Assembly: GCF_000265205.3 (NCBI RefSeq)
Contig: NC_018000.1
Location: forward strand, 1,426,001 to 1,490,000
Source of the DNA: Sinorhizobium fredii USDA 257
GTDB lineage: Bacteria; Pseudomonadota; Alphaproteobacteria; Rhizobiales; Rhizobiaceae
Direction: 5' to 3'
DNA: 64,000 nt
The notes below the pieces were generated by a model that ran no database searches, had not been told where the DNA came from, and saw nothing but the letters and a program-made list of their open reading frames with translations. Positions 1-10,044 of the stretch are shown here, piece after piece; the stretch's first letter is position 1, and every line of letters starts with the position of its first letter. The translations under genes and the position numbers were made by a program.

Positions 1-192
1 CCATTTCGGCATCATCATCTCGCCCGACCAGCCGGCGGCAGAGCGGCCTCGCTCGTCCTCGATCCGGACCCGGACGAAAGCCTGCGGCGCGCGCTCGACG
101 CGCGCCACGCCGAAGCGGAAGGCAAAGCGGAAATCGACCGGCCGCTCGAAAAACTCCGCTTCAACGAGCTTGACGCGAGGGGCTTCCGTCAT
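1..192 (-). CDS. N-terminal fragment of an enolase-superfamily-like protein (partial)
   Basis: The gene runs off the left edge. The first 64 residues are visible, starting MTEAPRVKLVEAEFF. The segment has a basic first strand followed by an RVRIEDERGRSAAGW-type hairpin. That resembles the N-terminal capping domain of mandelate racemase/muconate cycloisomerase-like enzymes, but the catalytic barrel is outside the window, so the reaction cannot be judged. The ATG at 190-192 lies 10 bases after the stop of the DUF993 gene, so it is the distal member of a minus-strand operon with that gene and an oxidoreductase. The family call is an impression from a short stretch. Confidence 0.5.
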   Translation of the reverse strand, partial: MTEAPRVKLVEAEFFERPVDFRFAFRFGVARVERAPQAFVRVRIEDERGRSAAGWSGEMMMPKW

Positions 193-201
193 GGCCGCGC
201 C

Positions 202-1365
202 TCACGCCACGCCATGGACTGCGAGCACGCGATTCATGCGCGAGATCGCGACGTCCGGATCGGCGAGCGCCCCGGCCCTGTCCGCCAGCCGGAAGAGTTC
301 GGCAAGATGGGCAAGCGAGCGCGCGCTCTGCTGGCCGCCGATCATCGCGAAGTGGTCCTGCAATCCGTTTAGATAGGCGAGGAAGACGACGCCCGTCTTG
401 TAGAAGCGCGTCGGCGCCTTGAAGATATGCCGCGACAGCGGCACGGTCGGCTCGAGCAATTCGAAGAACGCGCCGTTCCGCCCTTCGCCCAGTGTCTCCA
501 GCGCGGCCGAGGCCACGGGCGCAATCGCATCGAAGATGCCGAGCAGCGCATCCGAATGGCCTTCCTCGTCGCCGGCGATGAGTTCGGCATAGTTGAAGTC
601 GTCGCCCGTATACATGCGCACGCCCTGCGGCAATTGCCGCCGCATGACGATCTCCTTCTCCTTCGAAAGCAGCGAGATCTTGATGCCGTCGACCTTTTCG
701 GCATGCGCCGCGATGACTGCCAGACAGGTCTTCATCGCCTCCCTATGGTCGGCATTGCCCCAATAGCCTTCGAGGGCCCGATCGAACATCTCGCCGAGCC
801 AGTGGATGATCACCGGCTCCTTTACCTGCGAGAGAATCCGGTCATAGACGCGGACATAGTCGTCCGGACTGCTGGCGGCGGCGGCGAGCGCCCGGCTCGC
901 CATCAGGATGACCCGGCCGTTCTCCGCCTCGATCGCTTCGATCTGGCTCTCATAGGCCCTGACGATCTCGTCGATCGTGACCTCCGGGCCGGGTGCGAGA
1001 TGGTCGGTGCCGGCGCCGCAGGCGATCAGCGCGCCGGGGCGGCTGCGTGCTTCAGCGAGCGCCCGGCGGATGAGCTCGCGCGCCTCAGGCCAGCCAAGCC
1101 CCATGCCGCGCTGGGCCGTGTCCATCGCTTCCGCCACCCCGAGGCCTAAATCCCAGAGGCGATGGCGGAAGGCGAGCGTCCGCTCCCAGTCGATCGCCGG
1201 CGTCAGCCACGGGTCGTTGTCGGCGAGCGGATCAGCGACCACGTGCGCGGCTGCGAAGGCGACCCGCGGGAAGGCAGCCGCCTCTCGCTTCCTGAGGGGA
1301 ACCGGCCGGCCGGTGAGCTCGTAGCGGGCCAGCCTGCCTTCTAGGGGAAGATCGATGCTCGCCAT
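202..1365 (-). CDS. DUF993 family protein (dihydrodipicolinate synthase-like barrel)
   Basis: A 387-residue protein beginning MASIDLPLEGRLARYELTG. I recognise it as the DUF993 family, which is distantly related to dihydrodipicolinate synthase/aldolase TIM barrels. Recognisable stretches are LIACGAGTDHL near residue 120, an ESQIEAIEAENGRVILMASRALA block, and YTGDDFNYAELIAG near residue 255. No experimentally fixed reaction is known to me for the family. It is often found beside Gfo/Idh/MocA oxidoreductases and sugar ABC transporters, as here, so a role in catabolism of a sugar derivative is inferred. It lies 3 bases downstream of the oxidoreductase stop and is probably co-transcribed with it. 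Confidence 0.8.
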   Translation of the reverse strand: MASIDLPLEGRLARYELTGRPVPLRKREAAAFPRVAFAAAHVVADPLADNDPWLTPAIDWERTLAFRHRLWDLGLGVAEAMDTAQRGMGLGWPEARELIRRALAEARSRPGALIACGAGTDHLAPGPEVTIDEIVRAYESQIEAIEAENGRVILMASRALAAAASSPDDYVRVYDRILSQVKEPVIIHWLGEMFDRALEGYWGNADHREAMKTCLAVIAAHAEKVDGIKISLLSKEKEIVMRRQLPQGVRMYTGDDFNYAELIAGDEEGHSDALLGIFDAIAPVASAALETLGEGRNGAFFELLEPTVPLSRHIFKAPTRFYKTGVVFLAYLNGLQDHFAMIGGQQSARSLAHLAELFRLADRAGALADPDVAISRMNRVLAVHGVA

Positions 1366-1368
1366 GGC

Positions 1369-2517
1369 TTAGAACTCCAGTGCCGGTACGTCGAACCAGC
1401 GGCGCTCGGCCCAGGACTTCAGACCCAGCTCGGCGAGCTGGACGCCCTTGGCGCCGGCCTCCAGCCCGTAGGGCCAGGGCGCGTCCTCGGCGACGTGGCG
1501 CAAAAACATTTCCCATTGGGCCTTGAAGCCGTTGTCGAAAACCTGCGTGTCCGGCACCTCGTCCCAGGTATTGTAGAAATCGATCGTTTGCGGCTGGTCG
1601 GGATTCCAGACCGGCTTCGGCGTGTTGACGCGGTGCTGGGTCCAGCATTTCGTCAGCCCGGCGACGGCCGAGCCATGCGTCCCGTCGACCTGGAAGGTGA
1701 CGAGATCGTCGCGGCGCACCCTGACCGTCCAGGAGGAATTGATCTGCGCGATCACGCCGCCTTCGAGCTCGAAGGTCGCATAGGCCGCATCGTCCGTGTC
1801 GCAATCATATGTCCGGCCCTCTTCGTCGACGCGGTTCGGGATATGGGTGGCGCCAAGGCAGGAGACGGCGCGGACTTCGCCGAAGAGATTGTCGAGCACG
1901 TAGCGCCAGTGGCAGAGCATATCGAGAATAATGCCGCCGCCGTCACCCTTGCGGTAGTTCCACGACGGACGCTGGGCCGGCACGCCCCAATCGCCTTCGA
2001 AGACCCAATAGCCGAACTCGCCGCGCACCGAGAGGATCTTTCCGAAAAAGCCGGAATCCTTGAGCAGCGCCAGCTTGCGCAGGCCGGGAAGGAACAATTT
2101 GTCCTGCACCACGCCGTGCTTCAGGCCGGAGGCGCGGGCCTTGCGCGCCAGCTTGACGGCGATCTTCAGATCATCGGAAATCGGCTTCTCGCAATAGACG
2201 TGCTTGCCGGCGTCGAGCGCCCTGCCGATCAGCTCGGCGCGCATCAGCGTCGTGCCGGCATCGAAGAAGATCTGATCGTTAGGATCGGCAAGAGCGGAGT
2301 CGAGGTCGGTCGACCAGCGGGCAATGTTATGGCGCTTCGCCAGTTGTTCCATCTTGTCGCGGTTGCGCCCGACGATGATCGGATCGATTTCCAGTCGTTC
2401 GCCGGACTTGAGCGTGATCCCGCCCTGGTCGCGAATGGCCAATATCGAGCGCACCAGGTGCTGGTTGTAGCCCATGCGGCCGGTGACGCCGTGCAAAATG
2501 ATCCCCAAACGTGGCAT
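1369..2517 (-). CDS. Gfo/Idh/MocA family oxidoreductase
   Basis: A predicted NAD(P)-dependent sugar or cyclitol oxidoreductase of 382 residues. The N-terminal Rossmann region has GVTGRMG at about residues 10-16 and the family EKP signature (CEKPISDD) at about 109-116. The C-terminal half is the usual alpha/beta dimerisation and substrate domain. A longer reading frame begins upstream, but the ATG at 2517 is preceded by AGGGAGGA and gives the normal N-terminus MPRLGIILHG. It is the first gene of a minus-strand operon with the DUF993 and enolase-like genes. A palindrome about 50 bases upstream matches one before the sugar-transporter operon. The substrate is unknown. Confidence 0.87.
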   Translation of the reverse strand: MPRLGIILHGVTGRMGYNQHLVRSILAIRDQGGITLKSGERLEIDPIIVGRNRDKMEQLAKRHNIARWSTDLDSALADPNDQIFFDAGTTLMRAELIGRALDAGKHVYCEKPISDDLKIAVKLARKARASGLKHGVVQDKLFLPGLRKLALLKDSGFFGKILSVRGEFGYWVFEGDWGVPAQRPSWNYRKGDGGGIILDMLCHWRYVLDNLFGEVRAVSCLGATHIPNRVDEEGRTYDCDTDDAAYATFELEGGVIAQINSSWTVRVRRDDLVTFQVDGTHGSAVAGLTKCWTQHRVNTPKPVWNPDQPQTIDFYNTWDEVPDTQVFDNGFKAQWEMFLRHVAEDAPWPYGLEAGAKGVQLAELGLKSWAERRWFDVPALEF

Positions 2518-2568
2518 GCGGTATCCTCCCTGACAGGCCTCGTGGGAGCGGACCAGCCCTCCCAAGCC

Positions 2569-2586
2569 AGTAACTAAACGGTTACT
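2569..2586. promoter_or_regulatory. Palindromic operator candidate upstream of the minus-strand operon
   Basis: The site reads AGTAAC-TAAACG-GTTACT, a perfect 6-bp inverted repeat with a 6-base spacer, about 52 bases upstream of the oxidoreductase start. A related site (TGTAAC-CAATTA-GTTATT) lies at 3443-3460 in front of the binding-protein gene. The TetR-family gene lies between the two. That it is the TetR operator is inference. Confidence 0.5.
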
Positions 2587-2639
2587 TTGTGACAGAGATA
2601 AATCCTACTTGTCAACATTAAAAACGACATGACAGCGAT

Positions 2640-3320
2640 TCAGCGGCGAATGGAGGCCAGAGTGACCTGGACGATGTGCCGCTTCCAGGCGTCGAGATTG
2701 GCCTCATCCATGAGGTCGCGGCCGAAAATCGTCGTCAGCGTATGCTGATTGGAGAGGTAGAAATAGCCGAGCGCGGCGATCGTCAGGTAGACGTTCAACG
2801 GATCGGCATCGACCCGGAACAGGCCCTTCGCCTTGCCTCGATCAAGCAGGTCGGCGAGCTTGTCGATGAAGTGCGAATGCAGTTCCTTGAGCCGCGTCGA
2901 CTGGCGCAGCCACCGGGCCCGATGCAGGTTCTCGGTACCGAGCAGACTCAGAAACTCCGGATGCTCGAGGAAGTACTTCCAGGTGAACATGGCCAGCTCC
3001 GCCACCCCCTGCTCAGGAGACAAATCGCTGAGGTTCAAGGATTTTTCGGCTGTTCGGATGCCGATATAGGCCTCCTCGAGAACAGCAAGGTAGAGTTGCT
3101 CCTTGTCGCCGAAATAGTGGTAGAGCATCCGCTTGTTGGTGCCGGCCCGCTCGGCGATCGCATCGACGCGCGCGCCGCCGATGCCGTTCTCCGCGAACTC
3201 GACCGTTGCAGCCGCAAGGATCGACGCGCGCGTGCGCTCGGGATCGCGCTGCGCGGCCCGCTCCGCCCGTCCGCCATTGCCCGCTTTTCTAGCCTTTCCT
3301 TCCGCCTGCAGCTTGTCCAT
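2640..3320 (-). CDS. TetR family transcriptional regulator
   Basis: A 226-residue TetR-type repressor. The N-terminal HTH spans about residues 27-75, with the RTRASILAAATVEFAENG opening helix and the recognition-region signature RMLYHYFGDKEQLY. The C-terminal ligand domain is like those of TetR_C regulators of catabolic genes. The ATG at 3320 (MDKLQAEG) was chosen because GGAGGTGG sits just upstream; longer in-frame starts lack a ribosome site. It sits between two carbohydrate operons that diverge around it. Similar palindromes occur before both operons, so it probably represses them until a sugar-derived inducer binds. The inducer is unknown. Confidence 0.9.
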   Translation of the reverse strand: MDKLQAEGKARKAGNGGRAERAAQRDPERTRASILAAATVEFAENGIGGARVDAIAERAGTNKRMLYHYFGDKEQLYLAVLEEAYIGIRTAEKSLNLSDLSPEQGVAELAMFTWKYFLEHPEFLSLLGTENLHRARWLRQSTRLKELHSHFIDKLADLLDRGKAKGLFRVDADPLNVYLTIAALGYFYLSNQHTLTTIFGRDLMDEANLDAWKRHIVQVTLASIRR

Positions 3321-3442
3321 ATCCGCCACCTCCGGCACCACTTGCCATCCATGGCAATCGATGCGACATTGTAAAAAAATCTTACAAGATAATGATACCA
3401 TCGCACACAACTGCTTGACAGGACCATTGCTTGTCCATAACT

Positions 3443-3460
3443 TGTAACCAATTAGTTATT
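3443..3460. promoter_or_regulatory. Palindromic operator candidate upstream of the ABC transporter operon
   Basis: The site reads TGTAAC-CAATTA-GTTATT, with the same 6-6-6 layout and TAAC/GTTA core as the perfect palindrome at 2569-2586. It lies about 60 bases before the binding-protein start, where a repressor could block the promoter. TetR binding is inferred from position and from the repeat occurring in both operons. Confidence 0.45.
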
Positions 3461-3520
3461 TGTTGCAAGAGGACGACATCACGGAACGTTGTGGAGGCGT
3501 TCCGGAGGGAGGAGGAACAG

Positions 3521-4807
3521 ATGACAATGCGCATGACGAGACGCAACGTGCTCGCCGGAGGGGCGGCACTTCTTTCATATTCCATGCTGGCATCGAGCGC
3601 GCTTTCCCAGGAAGCACGGCTGCGGATGCTCTGGTGGGGCTCGCAGGCCCGCGCCGACCGCACCAACAAGGTCAACCAGCTCTTTCAATCGGAAAATCCC
3701 GGAGTCGCAATCAACGGCGAGTTCCTCGGCTGGAGCGACTACTGGCCGCGGCTTGCGACCCAGGTCGCCGGCCGCAATGCGCCAGACATCATCCAGATGG
3801 ACTATCGCTACATCGTCGAATATGCCCGGCGCGGCGCACTTGCACCGCTCAACGATTATCTCGGCTCCGTGCTGAAGGTCGAGGATTTCGACCAGGTGCA
3901 GATCGAGGGCGGCAGTGTCGACGGCAAGCTCTACGGCATCAGCCTGGGCGCGAACTCGGCAACGATGCTGGTCAATACGGTCGCCTTCGAGGAAGCCGGC
4001 GTCGAGCTGCCTACCCCCTCGACCACCTGGGACGAGATGGCCCGGATCGGCGCCGAGATCACCAAGGCCGGCAAGCGCAAGGGCTATTTCGGCCTGTCGG
4101 ACGGCAGCGGCGTCGAGCCGCTACTTGAAAACTGGCTTCGTCAGCGCGGCAAGGCGCTTTTCACCGCCGAGGGCAAGATCGCCTATGACGCGAACGACGC
4201 GGCCGAATGGTTCTCCATGTGGGCGGCTATGCGCGAGGCGAAGGCCTGCGTGCCGCCGGATATCCAGGCGCTCGACCAATTCAATGTCGAGACGAGCCCG
4301 TTGTCACTCGGAAAGGCGGCAACATCCTATGCCCACTCCAACCAGCTGGTCGCCTATCAGGGCATCAACAAGGACAAGCTGGCGCTCCGGAGCCACCCGC
4401 TGATCGGCAAGGACGCGAAAGGCGGCCACTACCGCAAGCCGTCGATGTTCTTCTCGGTCTCGGCACAGACCAAGGATCCGGAGCTCGGCGCCAAATACGT
4501 CAACTTCTTCGTGACGAACCCCAACGCCGCCGAAGTCCTCGGCGTCGAGCGCGGCGTGCCGGAATCAAAGGCCGTGCGCGAGGCACTGGCACCGACGCTC
4601 GACGAGCTCGGCCGCGCCGCACTCGACTACGTCTCCGGTCTTGGCCCGCTCGCCGGTCTCCTGCCGCCGCCGCCGCCTTCCGGTGCCGGCGAGGCGGAGC
4701 TTGCGCTGCGCACCGTCGCCGAACAGGTAGGTTTCGGCCAGCTCGATGTGAAGCAGGGCGGCGAGACCCTGGTGAACGAGGTCACCCAGATCCTGTCGCG
4801 AGGATGA
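3521..4807 (+). CDS. ABC transporter sugar-binding protein (family 1 extracellular)
   Basis: A 428-residue periplasmic solute-binding protein for a CUT1-type sugar importer. The N-terminus has a twin-arginine-like signal (TRRNVLAGG, arginines at 7-8) followed by a hydrophobic stretch ending near SALSQ. The mature part begins EARLRMLWWGSQARADR and has the MalE-like pattern (PDIIQMDYRYIVEYARRG, GISLGANSATMLVNT). The ATG at 3521 follows a strong GGAGGGAGGAGG. Its stop overlaps the possible first start codon of the next permease. It is the first gene of a plus-strand operon that runs to the ATPase at 9867. The ligand cannot be read from the sequence; a glycoside or a modified sugar is likely given the accompanying oxidoreductases. 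Confidence 0.9.
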   Translation: MTMRMTRRNVLAGGAALLSYSMLASSALSQEARLRMLWWGSQARADRTNKVNQLFQSENPGVAINGEFLGWSDYWPRLATQVAGRNAPDIIQMDYRYIVEYARRGALAPLNDYLGSVLKVEDFDQVQIEGGSVDGKLYGISLGANSATMLVNTVAFEEAGVELPTPSTTWDEMARIGAEITKAGKRKGYFGLSDGSGVEPLLENWLRQRGKALFTAEGKIAYDANDAAEWFSMWAAMREAKACVPPDIQALDQFNVETSPLSLGKAATSYAHSNQLVAYQGINKDKLALRSHPLIGKDAKGGHYRKPSMFFSVSAQTKDPELGAKYVNFFVTNPNAAEVLGVERGVPESKAVREALAPTLDELGRAALDYVSGLGPLAGLLPPPPPSGAGEAELALRTVAEQVGFGQLDVKQGGETLVNEVTQILSRG

Positions 4808-4812
4808 GGAGC

Positions 4813-5769
4813 ATGGCTGCCGTGCAGGATTCCGCTGTAGCTATCGGTGCGGGCGCCAGGAGGCGCCCCGCCGCCCAGGGCCGCTTAGCCGCCCTCTGGA
4901 CGAACCACGGCGCCGGCTACATGTTCCTGTTGCCGTGGCTCGTCGGCTTCTTCGGGCTGACGCTCGGACCTGCCGTCGCCTCGCTCTATCTGTCCTTCAC
5001 CAGCTTCGACCTGATCCGCTCTCCGGAATGGGTCGGGGCCGCCAATTACGTCCGCATCGCCACGGCCGACCCGAAATTTGCCGCCTCGCTCAAGGTGACC
5101 TTTCTCTATGTGGTGTTGTCGGTCCCCTTCAAGCTCGCCTTCGCGCTGTTCGTCGCCATCCTTCTCGATCGCGGCGTCAAGGGCCTCACCGTCTATCGCG
5201 CCATATTCTACCTGCCGTCGCTGCTTGGCGGCAGCGTGGCGATCGCCGTGCTCTGGCGGCAGCTCTTTGCCGGCGACGGCCTGATCAACAGCCTGCTCGC
5301 TCAGTTCGGCATCGAGGGCCCGAGCTGGATCTCGCATCCGGACTATTCGATCTGGACCCTGGTCGTCCTCAGCGTCTGGCAGTTCGGTTCGCCGATGATC
5401 ATCTTCCTCGCCGGCCTTCGCCAGATCCCGACCGACATGTACGAAGCGGCGAGCCTCGACGGGGCATCCAAGTTCCGGCAGTTCTACAAGATCACCCTGC
5501 CGCTACTCACCCCGGTCATCTTCTTCAATGCGGTAGTGCAGACGATCGAGGCCTTCAAGGCCTTCACGCCGGCTTTCATCATCTCCGGCGGCACCGGCGG
5601 ACCTATCAATTCGACGCTGTTCTACACGCTCTATCTCTACCAGGAAGCCTTCGGGAACTTCCGCATGGGCTATGCCTCGGCGCTCGCCTGGATCCTCGTG
5701 CTGATAATCGGGCTGTTCACGGCCTTCTCGTTCCTGACCTCTCGTTACTGGGTGCATTACGATGACTGA
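4813..5769 (+). CDS. Sugar ABC transporter permease (MalF-like)
   Basis: An inner-membrane permease of about 318 residues with the six-helix layout of binding-protein-dependent sugar importers. The cytoplasmic EAA loop reads EAASLDGASKFRQFYKITLP near residues 215-235 and contacts the ATPase. The first helix starts at YMFLLPWLVGFFGL. The ATG at 4813 is preceded by GAGGAGC; an in-frame ATG at 4804 overlaps the preceding stop and is a possible alternative. The 3' end overlaps the start of the second permease by 8 bases, so the two are translationally coupled. Confidence 0.9.
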   Translation: MAAVQDSAVAIGAGARRRPAAQGRLAALWTNHGAGYMFLLPWLVGFFGLTLGPAVASLYLSFTSFDLIRSPEWVGAANYVRIATADPKFAASLKVTFLYVVLSVPFKLAFALFVAILLDRGVKGLTVYRAIFYLPSLLGGSVAIAVLWRQLFAGDGLINSLLAQFGIEGPSWISHPDYSIWTLVVLSVWQFGSPMIIFLAGLRQIPTDMYEAASLDGASKFRQFYKITLPLLTPVIFFNAVVQTIEAFKAFTPAFIISGGTGGPINSTLFYTLYLYQEAFGNFRMGYASALAWILVLIIGLFTAFSFLTSRYWVHYDD

Positions 5770-6649
5770 CGCGACCATGAGCTCGATCACCGCGCCGCCC
5801 CCACCGCCGGCCGGTCGCCGCAGCGCCCTCGGCTCCGTGCTCATCCATGCCGGACTGATTGCGGCGTCCTTTGCCATGCTCTATCCGCTCTTGTGGATGG
5901 TCTCGGCATCGGTCCGGCCGGAGGACGAGATCTTCGCCTCGACGACGCTCTGGCCTTCGTCGGTGGATTTTGCCTCCTATGTGCGTGGCTGGTTCGGCCT
6001 CGACGTCAGCTTCGGACGGTTCTCCTGGAACTCGCTGGTCATCGCGGGCCTGACGGTGATCGGCAATGTCGTCGCCTGCTCGCTCGCGGCTTACGCCTTT
6101 GCGCGGCTTCGCTTCGCCGGCCGCAATTTCTGGTTCGCGATGATGCTCGGAACGATGATGATCCCCTATCACGTCACGCTCATCCCGCAATACGTCCTCT
6201 TCCTCGATCTCGGCTGGGTCAACACTATCCTGCCGCTGGTCGTGCCGAAGTTCCTGGCAAGCGACGCCTTCTTCATCTTCCTGATGGTGCAGTTCTTCCG
6301 CGGCATTCCGCGCGAGCTCGATGAGGCGGCGATGATGGACGGCTGCGGCCCCTGGCGCATCTACTGGAAGATCATGCTGCCGCTTTCGCTGCCGGTTCTC
6401 GCGACGGCGGCGATCTTCTCCTTCATCTGGACCTGGGACGATTTTTTCGGGCCGCTGATCTACCTGAACGACATGAACACCTACACGATCCAGCTGGGCT
6501 TGAGGACCTTCGTCGATTCAAGCAGCACCTCCGACTGGGGCGGCCTCTTCGCCATGTCGACGCTGTCGCTCGTGCCGGTGTTCTTCTTCTTCCTGTTCTT
6601 CCAGCGCCTGCTGATCGAAGGCATCGCCACCACCGGCATGAAACGCTGA
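5762..6649 (+). CDS. Sugar ABC transporter permease (MalG-like)
   Basis: The second inner-membrane permease, 295 residues. It has a proline-rich N-terminal tail, then a first helix (VLIHAGLIAASFAMLYPLLW) and the typical MalG-type loop SVRPEDEIFAS. The EAA loop is EAAMMDGCGPW followed by IMLPLSLPVL near residues 195-220. It ends ATTGMKR, a common end of this family. It starts inside the end of the first permease gene, supporting one heterodimeric permease made from a single transcript. It is 22 bases from the downstream oxidoreductase gene. Confidence 0.9.
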   Translation: MTDATMSSITAPPPPPAGRRSALGSVLIHAGLIAASFAMLYPLLWMVSASVRPEDEIFASTTLWPSSVDFASYVRGWFGLDVSFGRFSWNSLVIAGLTVIGNVVACSLAAYAFARLRFAGRNFWFAMMLGTMMIPYHVTLIPQYVLFLDLGWVNTILPLVVPKFLASDAFFIFLMVQFFRGIPRELDEAAMMDGCGPWRIYWKIMLPLSLPVLATAAIFSFIWTWDDFFGPLIYLNDMNTYTIQLGLRTFVDSSSTSDWGGLFAMSTLSLVPVFFFFLFFQRLLIEGIATTGMKR

Positions 6650-6671
6650 CCGACGGAGTTCAAACATCATC

Positions 6672-7688
6672 ATGACCGAATTGCGTTTCGCCGCCGTCGG
6701 CCTCAACCACAACCATATCTACGGCCAGGTGAATTGCCTCGTCCGGGCCGGCGCCCGCCTCGTCGGCTTCCACGAGCCGGACGATGTGCTGGCCGCGGAA
6801 TTTGCCGGCATTTACAAAGATGTGCCACGCCTCGCCACGCTCCAGCAAATCCTCGAGGACGAGAGCATCAGCCTCATTACTTCAGCGGCGGTCTCGGCCG
6901 AGCGGGCGGAATTGGCGATCCGTGCCATGCAGCACGGCAAGGACATTCTCGTCGACAAGCCGGGAATGACGAGCCTCGACCAGCTGGCGAAAGTCCGCCG
7001 GGTCCAGGCCGAGACCGGGCGGATCTTTTCGATCCTCTATTCGGAGCATTTCGAGAGCCCGGCAACCGTCAAGGCCGGCGAACTCGTCGCTGCCGGCGCG
7101 ATCGGCGAGGTCGTGCACCTTGTCGGCCTCGGGCCGCACCGGCTGCGGAAGGAGACCCGCCCCGACTGGTTCTTCCGCCGCTCCGATTACGGCGGCATCC
7201 TCGTCGACATCGCCTCGCATCAATGCGAGCAATTCCTGTTCTTCACTGGCGCCAGCGATGCGACCATCCTTTCGGCGAGCGTCGACAACCGCAGCATTCC
7301 CGACAAGCCGGAGCTACAGGATACCGGCAACATCCATCTTGCGACGGCGAGCGCCACCGGCACGATCCATGTGAACTGGCTCACCCCGCGCGGCATGCCG
7401 ACCTGGGGCGACGGCCGGCTCTTTATCGTCGGCACGACCGGTACGATCGAGGTGCGCAAGACCGTCGATCTCGCCGGCCGCGGCGCGGGAAACCACCTCT
7501 TCCTCGCCGATCGGGGCGGCGTCGAGCACATCGACTGCGCGAGCGTCGAGCTGCCCTTCGGCCCCCAGCTCCTCGCTGACATCCGCGACAGAACCGAAAC
7601 CGCCATGCCACAGGAGCGCTGCTTCAAGGCCATGGAGCTGGCGCTTCGCGCCCAGGCAATCGCCGAACAGAACCGGGAAAAGAACTGA
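6672..7688 (+). CDS. Gfo/Idh/MocA family oxidoreductase
   Basis: A 338-residue predicted NAD(P)-dependent dehydrogenase acting on a sugar or cyclitol. The N-terminus FAAVGLNHNHIYGQV replaces the usual glycine-rich GxGxxG with GLNHNH, a variant seen in a subgroup of the family. The EKP position reads DKPGMTS at about residues 97-103. The C-terminal domain has a DIASHQCEQFLFFTG segment. It is embedded in the ABC transporter operon, 22 bases after the second permease and 1 base before the next oxidoreductase. It probably acts on the imported compound or a derivative. Confidence 0.87.
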   Translation: MTELRFAAVGLNHNHIYGQVNCLVRAGARLVGFHEPDDVLAAEFAGIYKDVPRLATLQQILEDESISLITSAAVSAERAELAIRAMQHGKDILVDKPGMTSLDQLAKVRRVQAETGRIFSILYSEHFESPATVKAGELVAAGAIGEVVHLVGLGPHRLRKETRPDWFFRRSDYGGILVDIASHQCEQFLFFTGASDATILSASVDNRSIPDKPELQDTGNIHLATASATGTIHVNWLTPRGMPTWGDGRLFIVGTTGTIEVRKTVDLAGRGAGNHLFLADRGGVEHIDCASVELPFGPQLLADIRDRTETAMPQERCFKAMELALRAQAIAEQNREKN

Positions 7689-7689
7689 C

Positions 7690-8763
7690 ATGAGCGTAAA
7701 GACAGTTGCCATCATCGGCTGCGGTATCGGACGGTTGCACATGATCGAGGGCTACCTGCCGCATCCGGACAAATTCCGCGTCAAGGCCATCTGCGATCTC
7801 AACGTCGAGCGGCTGAACGAATTCGGCGACGAGTTCGGCATCGAGCAGCGCACCACCTCCTTCACAGAAGTGCTTGCCGACGAGACGATCGACATCATCG
7901 ATATCTGCACCCCGCCCGGCATTCACCTCGAGCAGGTGGTCGCGGCCCTTGCCGCAGGCAAGCACGTCATCTGCGAAAAGCCGCTGACCGGTTCGCTCGC
8001 CGGCGTCGACAAGATCATCGAAGCCGAGAGAAGCGCCCGAGGCGTGCTGATGCCGATCTTCCAGTATCGCTATGGCGACGGCATCGAAAAGGCGAAGCGG
8101 ATCATCGAGGCCGGCATTGCCGGCAAGCCCTATGTCGGCTCGGTCGAGACCTTCTGGCTGCGCAAGCCGGAATATTACTCGGTCCCCTGGCGCGGAAAAT
8201 GGGAAACGGAGCTTGGCGGCGTGCTGGTCACCCACGCGCTGCATCTCCACGACATGCTGCTGCACCTCCTCGGCCCCGTCTCGAAAGTGTTCGGCCGCGT
8301 CGCGACGCGCGTCAACGATATCGAGGTCGAGGATTGCGCGTCGGCAAGCCTGCTCATGCAGAATGGCGCCTTCGTGTCGCTCTCCTGCACGCTCGGCTCG
8401 CAGGAGCAGATCAGCCGGCTGCGGCTGCATTTCGAGAATGTCACCTTCGAGAGCAGTCACGAACCCTATACGCCAGGCAAGGATCCCTGGAAGATCATCG
8501 CGGCCAACGAGGCGGTCCAGGCGCAGATTGACGAGGTCATCGGCAATTGGCAGCCGGTCTCGCCCCGCTTCACCACCCAGATGGCCCATTTCCACGCCCA
8601 CTTGAACGGCGCGGCTCCGCTCCCGGTGACGACCAAGGACGCCCGGCGGGCCCTGGAACTGGTCACGGCGATCTATCAGTCGGCGGATACGGGGCGGGAA
8701 ATATCGCTGCCGATCGGGCCGGACAGTCCAAAATACGCCGATTGGCGCGCCAACACGCGATAA
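7690..8763 (+). CDS. Gfo/Idh/MocA family oxidoreductase
   Basis: A 357-residue NAD(P)-dependent oxidoreductase. The Rossmann motif is IIGCGIGRLHM at about residues 8-18 and the EKP signature is CEKPLTGSLAG at about 95-105. A later THALHLHDMLLHLLG segment carries histidines typical of the active-site helix in this family. It starts one base after the stop of the preceding paralogue, so the two are coupled. With the oxidoreductase at 1369-2517, three family members serve this locus. That suggests stepwise oxidation and reduction of one sugar skeleton, which is inference. Confidence 0.88.
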   Translation: MSVKTVAIIGCGIGRLHMIEGYLPHPDKFRVKAICDLNVERLNEFGDEFGIEQRTTSFTEVLADETIDIIDICTPPGIHLEQVVAALAAGKHVICEKPLTGSLAGVDKIIEAERSARGVLMPIFQYRYGDGIEKAKRIIEAGIAGKPYVGSVETFWLRKPEYYSVPWRGKWETELGGVLVTHALHLHDMLLHLLGPVSKVFGRVATRVNDIEVEDCASASLLMQNGAFVSLSCTLGSQEQISRLRLHFENVTFESSHEPYTPGKDPWKIIAANEAVQAQIDEVIGNWQPVSPRFTTQMAHFHAHLNGAAPLPVTTKDARRALELVTAIYQSADTGREISLPIGPDSPKYADWRANTR

Positions 8764-8787
8764 GCGAAGGCGAGGGAGGAATTCGAA

Positions 8788-9867
<1,080 letters not shown>

Positions 9868-10044
9868 GGTGGTAACGGCTCTGCGATCGGTGCGATAAAA
9901 ATTGCCAATGTGAGGCGATCCGACGAGAGCGGCCGAGGGTGCAGGACCGATTTGCGAACAAGTCAGCGGACCAGTCTCGCTATGGTCGTGGAGATTGAAG
10001 AAGAAAAAGCCGCACTTCCGATCGGCGTAATTTGCAAGCTCGAG

